Shown here: positions 5,255-8,237 of the stretch, piece by piece
Layout of the letters: the number at the start of each line of letters is the position of its first letter
How positions within the stretch are numbered: position 1 is the first letter of the stretch
Source of the DNA: JAWLCQ01 sp041687095
GTDB lineage: Bacteria > Planctomycetota > Phycisphaerae > SM23-33
Length of the DNA stretch: 8,237 nt
Reading direction: 5' to 3'
Assembly: GCA_041687095.1 (NCBI GenBank)
Contig: JAWLCQ010000198.1
Span: 1-8,237 of the forward strand
Position numbers and translations under genes: made by a program
Notes under the pieces: model-generated
The model's database searches: none
What the model saw: the letters and a program-made list of their open reading frames with translations, nothing else
What the model was told of the DNA's origin: nothing

Positions 5255-5282
5255 TTGGAAACTGCCAATGGGAAATTGGAAA
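5255..5282. repeat. Heptamer array, 4 units of TTGGAAA type
   Basis: Four in-register heptamers: TTGGAAA, CTGCCAA, TGGGAAA, TTGGAAA. The sequence is unrelated to the GGYTCCY and TAGGSAM arrays but has the same 7-bp period. It lies about 60 nt upstream of trmB; the longer frame that reads through it into trmB is not considered coding. Confidence 0.55.
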
Positions 5283-5342
5283 TCCCCGCCCCCTCAAAGG
5301 TCCCATTCCCGCCCCCCCCATCGCTGCGGTATCCTAGAGGGC

Positions 5343-5996
5343 ATGCGAGCAACATCACCCAACCGTATCACGCACGGGCGGACGGAGACGTGGCAGACGG
5401 ACGGGGTTCTCCTCGAGCCCGCCGCCCTCACCGAACGCATCGACTTCGCGCGGATGTTCGGCAACACGCGCCCCGTCGAGATCGAGATCGGCAGCGGTAA
5501 GGGGACGTTCCTCCTCGCGCGGGCGGGGGCCCGCCCGGAGGTCAACTTCATCGGGATCGAGTACGTCAGCTCCTACTGCGCCTACACCGCCGACCGCGTC
5601 CGCCGCTCCGGGCTCACCAACGTCCGCATGCTCCCCGGCGACGCCGCGCCCTTCTTCCGCACCTGCGTCCCCGACGCCTCGCTGCTCCGCCTCCACGTGT
5701 ACTTCCCCGACCCCTGGCCCAAGCGCAAGCACCACCGCCGCCGCCTCATCCAACCCCCCTTCGTCGCCGAGGCCCGCCGCACGCTCATCATCGGCGGGCA
5801 GCTCATCATCGTCACCGACCACCTGGACTACTTCCAGCAGATCCGCACCGTCCTCGAACACGCCGAGGGCTTCGCCCGCATCCCCTTCCCCCGCATGAGC
5901 CCCCGCGAGGGCGAACTCGTCGGAACGAACTTCGAACGCAAATACATCGCCCAGGGCCGCCCCTTCTACCACACCACCCGCCTCCGCTACCGCTGA
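5343..5996 (+). CDS. trmB: tRNA (guanine-N7-)-methyltransferase TrmB
   Basis: A 217-residue SAM-dependent methyltransferase that makes 7-methylguanosine at position 46 in the variable loop of tRNAs, acting as a cytoplasmic single-subunit enzyme. EIGSGKG (48-54) is the SAM motif I and GIEY (71-74) the acidic SAM-ribose site. FPDPWPKRKHHRRR (121-134) is the family signature with the catalytic aspartate and basic tRNA-contact residues. TDH (158-160) and TNFERKYIAQGRPFY (195-209) form the characteristic C-terminal substrate site. Length is normal for the bacterial family. ATG 5343 is chosen because a weak TAGAGGG precedes it and the upstream frame is repeat DNA. TATCCT at 5330-5335 could be a -10 box, which would leave a very short leader, but no good -35 is seen. 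The third codon position is strongly C-biased. Confidence 0.96.
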   Translation: MRATSPNRITHGRTETWQTDGVLLEPAALTERIDFARMFGNTRPVEIEIGSGKGTFLLARAGARPEVNFIGIEYVSSYCAYTADRVRRSGLTNVRMLPGDAAPFFRTCVPDASLLRLHVYFPDPWPKRKHHRRRLIQPPFVAEARRTLIIGGQLIIVTDHLDYFQQIRTVLEHAEGFARIPFPRMSPREGELVGTNFERKYIAQGRPFYHTTRLRYR

Positions 5997-6002
5997 GTGC
6001 GC

Positions 6003-6038
6003 CCGCGCGCCCACGCGCTCGCACCGAAGCGCGCGCGG
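6003..6038 (+). terminator. GC-rich hairpin just after trmB
   Basis: CCGCGCGC (6003-6010) pairs perfectly with GCGCGCGG (6031-6038) around a 20-nt loop that is itself GC-rich. It begins 7 nt after the trmB stop codon, the right place for a 3'-end structure. No U-tract follows, so Rho-independent termination is uncertain. Alternating CG may also simply reflect base composition. Confidence 0.35.
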
Positions 6039-6067
6039 CCATCGAGCGTCCAACGGATGGGCCGCAG

Positions 6068-6091
6068 AGACGCGGAGACGGGGAGACGCGG
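6068..6091. repeat. Octamer repeat AGACGCGG x3
   Basis: AGACGCGG, AGACGGGG and AGACGCGG run in register with an 8-bp period, then AGAGGAG. It is a short purine-rich word repeat in the trmB to lipoprotein gap. No coding or promoter signal is associated with it. Confidence 0.55.
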
Positions 6092-6133
6092 AGAGGAGTT
6101 GGGCACAGATCGCGCCGCCGGGTGCGGCGGTCG

Positions 6134-6176
6134 GGTGCCACGGCCGGGTGCCACGGCTGCGCTGTTTGCAGCCGTG
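6134..6176. repeat. Third-locus copy of the 31-bp palindromic word, with a partial duplicate
   Basis: Bases 6146-6176 match the left arm at 3801-3831 at all but two positions. The following CTGCC is also shared. The first 12 bases of the word (GGGTGCCACGGC) are repeated directly upstream at about 6133-6144, so the unit has begun to duplicate. Inside it, CACGGCTGC can pair with GCAGCCGTG. Confidence 0.75.
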
Positions 6177-6238
6177 CTGCCGCTGGGTAGAACAAGACAC
6201 GGATCTGCAGTTCGAAGAAGTTGCGTGGATGGTAGCTC

Positions 6239-6372
6239 GGGCTGTGCATGCCTCATACGCGTTCCACCTGATTCTCGGGTGGGTGCCGTGGTTTGCGGAG
6301 CGCAGCGGAGCAACCACGTCAGACCGACGCTGCCCGAGAATTGCCTGGGATGCGTATCAGGCACCGGAGCCC
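6239..6372 (+). promoter_or_regulatory. Long multi-stem hairpin upstream of the lipoprotein operon
   Basis: GGGCT (6239-6243) pairs with AGCCC (6368-6372), and TGCCT (6249-6253) with AGGCA (6359-6363). A 25-nt stem (6255-6279 with 6333-6357) then has 19 Watson-Crick pairs, four G-U pairs on the + strand RNA and two adjacent C-C mismatches. An apical stem, CGTGGTT+GC (6287-6296, one bulged T) with GCAACCACG (6310-6318), caps it. The structure ends 56 nt before the lipoprotein start. It could be a leader RNA, or a degenerate palindromic element; it matches no riboswitch class I recognise. Confidence 0.45.
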
Positions 6373-6427
6373 TTTGGGCCGGGATGGCGACAACCCCCCT
6401 GCTGCGCAGGACAAGAAGGAGCTGAAC

Positions 6428-7180
6428 ATGGACACGACCGAGCAGACGCCCCGGCCGACGGCTGGACGATGGGTGGGCAGGAGACGTCGGCTCCATCCAG
6501 ATTCGATGGTGCTGCTCTCCATCGCCCTGTGTCTCCTGTCAATGGCCGGGTGCGGAGCGGGCGAACCGAAGCCCCGGGAGGCTCAGGAGGCAAAAAACCT
6601 GGTGATCACGCCCCTGCTGTTCCCGCGGGAACTCGAAGGGGAACTGGACCAGTGGCAGCCGCTGTCGCCCGCGGAGGTGTCGGAGTTGCTCGCCCTCCCG
6701 CTGCCGGATCCGAACGATGTGCCATCAGGGTTGATCGGGGTAGAGGTGCTGCAACACGTGACGGGCAAGCGGGTCGTTCGCGTGCCGTGGACGGAAGTCG
6801 GACGGGTGGATAGTCCAGAGACGGCGGAGAGCTATCGAACCGTGTACGAGCGCGGGGGTGGGCTTGGCGTTCGCACGGCTGAAGACCTGCTCCAGACACG
6901 GTTGATGACCCTTATGGAGGTTGGGCTCCACGATCTTCCCAGGTCGCAGAAGTACTCCATCGACATCTATGAACAACGCGAGGACGGGGAGTGGCAGGAG
7001 TTGGAGGTCGACAGCGGCATCCGCACCATGGAGGCGGCGGTGATCACCCGCGACTACGTCCTCCTGACCATCGTCCCCTACAGGACTGGTCCGCCACAGG
7101 AGTACGTACAGCGTGAACGGGAGCGGCGGTTCCGGGCGGTGTTCGTTGAGAAGGAGAACGCGAGTGACCCCGACCAGTAG
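6428..7180 (+). CDS. Putative lipoprotein, unknown function (paralogue A)
   Basis: I do not recognise this 250-residue protein. Start ATG 6428 has AAGGAG 6 nt upstream (6416-6421). A basic region GRRRRLH (17-23) precedes a hydrophobic segment (27-40) and the lipobox LSMAGC, placing the lipidated cysteine at C42. The n-region is long for a signal peptidase II substrate, but M27 would leave no basic residues, so the longer start is preferred. The mature part has LPDP (92-95), KRVVRVP (114-120) and a hydrophobic strand-rich segment MEAAVITRDYVLLTIVPY (201-218), then a charged tail ending DPDQ. These landmarks recur in order in the next gene, so the two are tandem paralogues. They overlap by 17 nt and are probably co-transcribed. 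A periplasm-facing membrane-anchored role is likely. Confidence 0.75.
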   Translation: MDTTEQTPRPTAGRWVGRRRRLHPDSMVLLSIALCLLSMAGCGAGEPKPREAQEAKNLVITPLLFPRELEGELDQWQPLSPAEVSELLALPLPDPNDVPSGLIGVEVLQHVTGKRVVRVPWTEVGRVDSPETAESYRTVYERGGGLGVRTAEDLLQTRLMTLMEVGLHDLPRSQKYSIDIYEQREDGEWQELEVDSGIRTMEAAVITRDYVLLTIVPYRTGPPQEYVQRERERRFRAVFVEKENASDPDQ

Positions 7181-7856
7181 CCGACCAACACGGTTTCCGT
7201 GTCCCCAGGGACGAGCGGGAGCGTCCGTGCCTGCGATCGTCCCGTGCCCGAGGCCCGCTGCCCTGCGATTCGCAGCTTGCGCGGCCCTTCAGCAAGCGGC
7301 GGCGGCGATCGTGCTCGCCCTCGCGCTCCTGCCGTTGGCGGGCTGCACGGAACCGGAGGGGACCCCCGGGGGGCGTTTCGTCACCCGGCCGACGCCCTTC
7401 GTGTGTCCCTCGCAGGAATGGTGGCTGCCGGAAACGATCGATCCGATCGGAGGCGAGGATTTGGCGGCGTTCCTGGCGACGCGGCTGCCGGATCCGGAGA
7501 CGGTGCAGCCGGACGCGGGTCCGCTGGCGGTGCTGGAGGCGGCGACGCGTCGGCGGGTGGTACGCGTCCCGCGTCCGGAGGGCGGGCAGTTGGATCCGAA
7601 CGAGGTGACGTATCGTGGCCTGTACGGCGGCAGGCTCGCCCCGACGGTGGAGGAGGTGCTCGCGGACCACATGGCGAGGATGCGGGAGCGGGGGTTCGGT
7701 TCGCTGCCCGTCCCGCCCACGCACCAGGAAGGCGTCCCGGGCAAGCCCTTCCGCCTGGTGGAGGCGGCGTTCGTGACCCCGCAGTACGTCGTCCTCCTGC
7801 TCGTCCCGTTCCCGGACGAGCAGGCGCAAGAACTTGTGAAGAGCAATACCAGATAG
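7164..7856 (+). CDS. Putative lipoprotein, unknown function (paralogue B)
   Basis: An unrecognised 230-residue lipoprotein, paralogous to the gene just upstream. Shared landmarks in order are LPDP (108-111), RRVVRVP (130-136) and VEAAFVTPQYVVLLLVPF (199-216). The hydrophobic stretch 46-58 ends in the lipobox LPLAGC with C61. I choose GTG 7164 because AAGGAG lies 7 nt upstream and the 17-nt overlap suggests translational coupling. GTG 7227 is a serious alternative: GGGAG lies 5 nt before it, it puts the cysteine at residue 40 like the paralogue's 42, and the codons before it have weaker GC-rich third positions. The middle part is shorter than in paralogue A, lacking most of the YEQREDGEWQELE stretch. 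A membrane-anchored extracytoplasmic role is inferred from the lipobox only. Confidence 0.7.
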   Translation: MTPTSSRPTRFPCPQGRAGASVPAIVPCPRPAALRFAACAALQQAAAAIVLALALLPLAGCTEPEGTPGGRFVTRPTPFVCPSQEWWLPETIDPIGGEDLAAFLATRLPDPETVQPDAGPLAVLEAATRRRVVRVPRPEGGQLDPNEVTYRGLYGGRLAPTVEEVLADHMARMRERGFGSLPVPPTHQEGVPGKPFRLVEAAFVTPQYVVLLLVPFPDEQAQELVKSNTR

Positions 7857-7867
7857 GCCAGGTTGCG

Positions 7868-8045
7868 CCCACCAAAGCGTGGGTGAGGCTATACGCGAGC
7901 CCGGCTGAGCCCGCAGGGCTCAGCATTCTGTACGTGAGCGCTTCGATCGCGGCGGCGACCGCCGCGAAAGGGGGCGCTCCAACGGCGCTAACGCGGAGGC
8001 GTTCCGCATCCCTCCCGGACGCGGCGGGTCAGGCGACCCGCCGCG
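7868..8045. repeat. Cluster of short, mostly perfect hairpins
   Basis: Five stems follow one another after the lipoprotein operon. CCCAC/GTGGG is at 7868-7883. GCTGAGCCC/GGGCTCAGC with a 3-nt loop is at 7904-7924. TCGCGGCGG/CCGCCGCGA with a 3-nt loop is at 7947-7967, nested in GAGCGC/GCGCTC at 7936-7979. AACGC/GCGTT is at 7990-8003, and an 11-bp stem with a 4-nt loop is at 8020-8045. The first two sit where an operon terminator would be expected, but there is no U-tract. The tight loops suggest structure at RNA or single-strand DNA level. Confidence 0.6.
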
Positions 8046-8159
8046 CAGGTGCTGGCTGCCCTTATCATTGCGGATCGGTCTCGCTGGGGGACGACGTTGG
8101 CGCGTTCGCGTCCTTATCGGCGTCCCCCGCAAGTTCCCTGATCGTAAGACTTCACCCAT
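7920..8159 (-). CDS. Doubtful small basic ORF
   Basis: A 79-residue reverse-strand frame starting MGEVLRSGNLRGTPIRTR. The ATG at 8159 has a reasonable AAAGGA about 8 nt upstream, which is the main argument for it. Against it, the product is almost all Arg, Pro, Ser and Gly, no domain is recognisable, and its second half translates the hairpin cluster at 7920-8045. A longer TTG start at 8201 is possible. I list it as a candidate only. Confidence 0.2.
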   Translation of the reverse strand: MGEVLRSGNLRGTPIRTRTRQRRPPARPIRNDKGSQHLRGGSPDPPRPGGMRNASALAPLERPLSRRSPPRSKRSRTEC

Positions 8160-8237
8160 CTGCAACGTCCTTTCCGCGTGATACCCGCCCCCGGTAGGCA
8201 AATGGGCATGGCGCTGGCGGGCGGATCGGGTAAATAT
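8046..8237. other. Intergenic tail with one distant inverted repeat
   Basis: The only structure seen is GGGGGACG (8086-8093) facing CGTCCCCC (8121-8128) across 27 nt, which includes CGCGTTCGCG at 8101-8110. No confident gene or RNA is recognised up to the window edge. The start region of the doubtful reverse ORF lies here. Confidence 0.4.

Noticed and set aside
5268..5342. 25-residue N-terminal extension of TrmB
   Set aside because: It begins inside the TTGGAAA heptamer array, lacks a ribosome binding site and resembles no TrmB N-terminus.
5997..6427. Coding gene between trmB and the lipoprotein operon
   Set aside because: Frames here are short, mutually overlapping and filled by octamer, palindrome and hairpin sequence, with no recognisable product.

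Overview
This is a high-GC bacterial window, most like a Planctomycetota chromosome (Phycisphaerae-like by gestalt; this is inference). The clues are the gene types (a URO-D/MtaA-like methyltransferase-fold protein, a Gfo/Idh/MocA oxidoreductase, an IolE-like TIM-barrel protein, SurE, TrmB and Lys/Arg-poor lipoproteins). A second clue is intergenic DNA built almost entirely from short-period tandem words and palindromes, a texture I associate with that phylum. No rRNA, tRNA, CRISPR array, transposase, integrase or phage gene was seen.

Layout. 1-334 is repeat-only DNA. 335-1405 (-) encodes a URO-D family protein. 1406-1769 is a divergent promoter region holding a 45-bp tandem duplication and an 11-unit heptamer array. 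1770-2882 (+) encodes a Gfo/Idh/MocA protein and converges on surE (2953-3747, -). Both genes end inside the arms of one inverted repeat. 3748-4015 holds a 31-bp inverted repeat pair and a second copy of the convergent-site repeat, which abuts the stop of the gene at 4016-4978 (-), a sugar phosphate isomerase/epimerase-like protein. 4979-5342 is a divergent intergenic region with a good promoter, a 21-bp hairpin and two more heptamer arrays. 5343-5996 (+) is trmB. 5997-6427 holds repeats and a long wobble-rich hairpin. 6428-7180 and 7164-7856 (+) encode two overlapping, paralogous lipoproteins of unknown function. 7857-8237 is a cluster of short perfect hairpins with one weak reverse-strand ORF.

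How the genes work together. The genes do not form one pathway. The URO-D, Gfo/Idh/MocA and epimerase-like proteins are families that often sit together in planctomycete sugar or one-carbon metabolism, but each here appears to be its own transcription unit. SurE and TrmB are housekeeping enzymes. Only the lipoprotein pair looks like a true operon.

The most unusual content is non-coding. A composite palindromic element occurs twice, each time at gene 3' ends, and gives two unrelated convergent proteins the same C-terminal ALGNR residues. Several sequence-unrelated arrays share a 7-nt period. A 31-bp palindromic word recurs at three loci. A long stem upstream of the lipoprotein operon has all its transition mismatches as G-U pairs on the sense strand. 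I found no clear defence, biosynthetic or mobile system.
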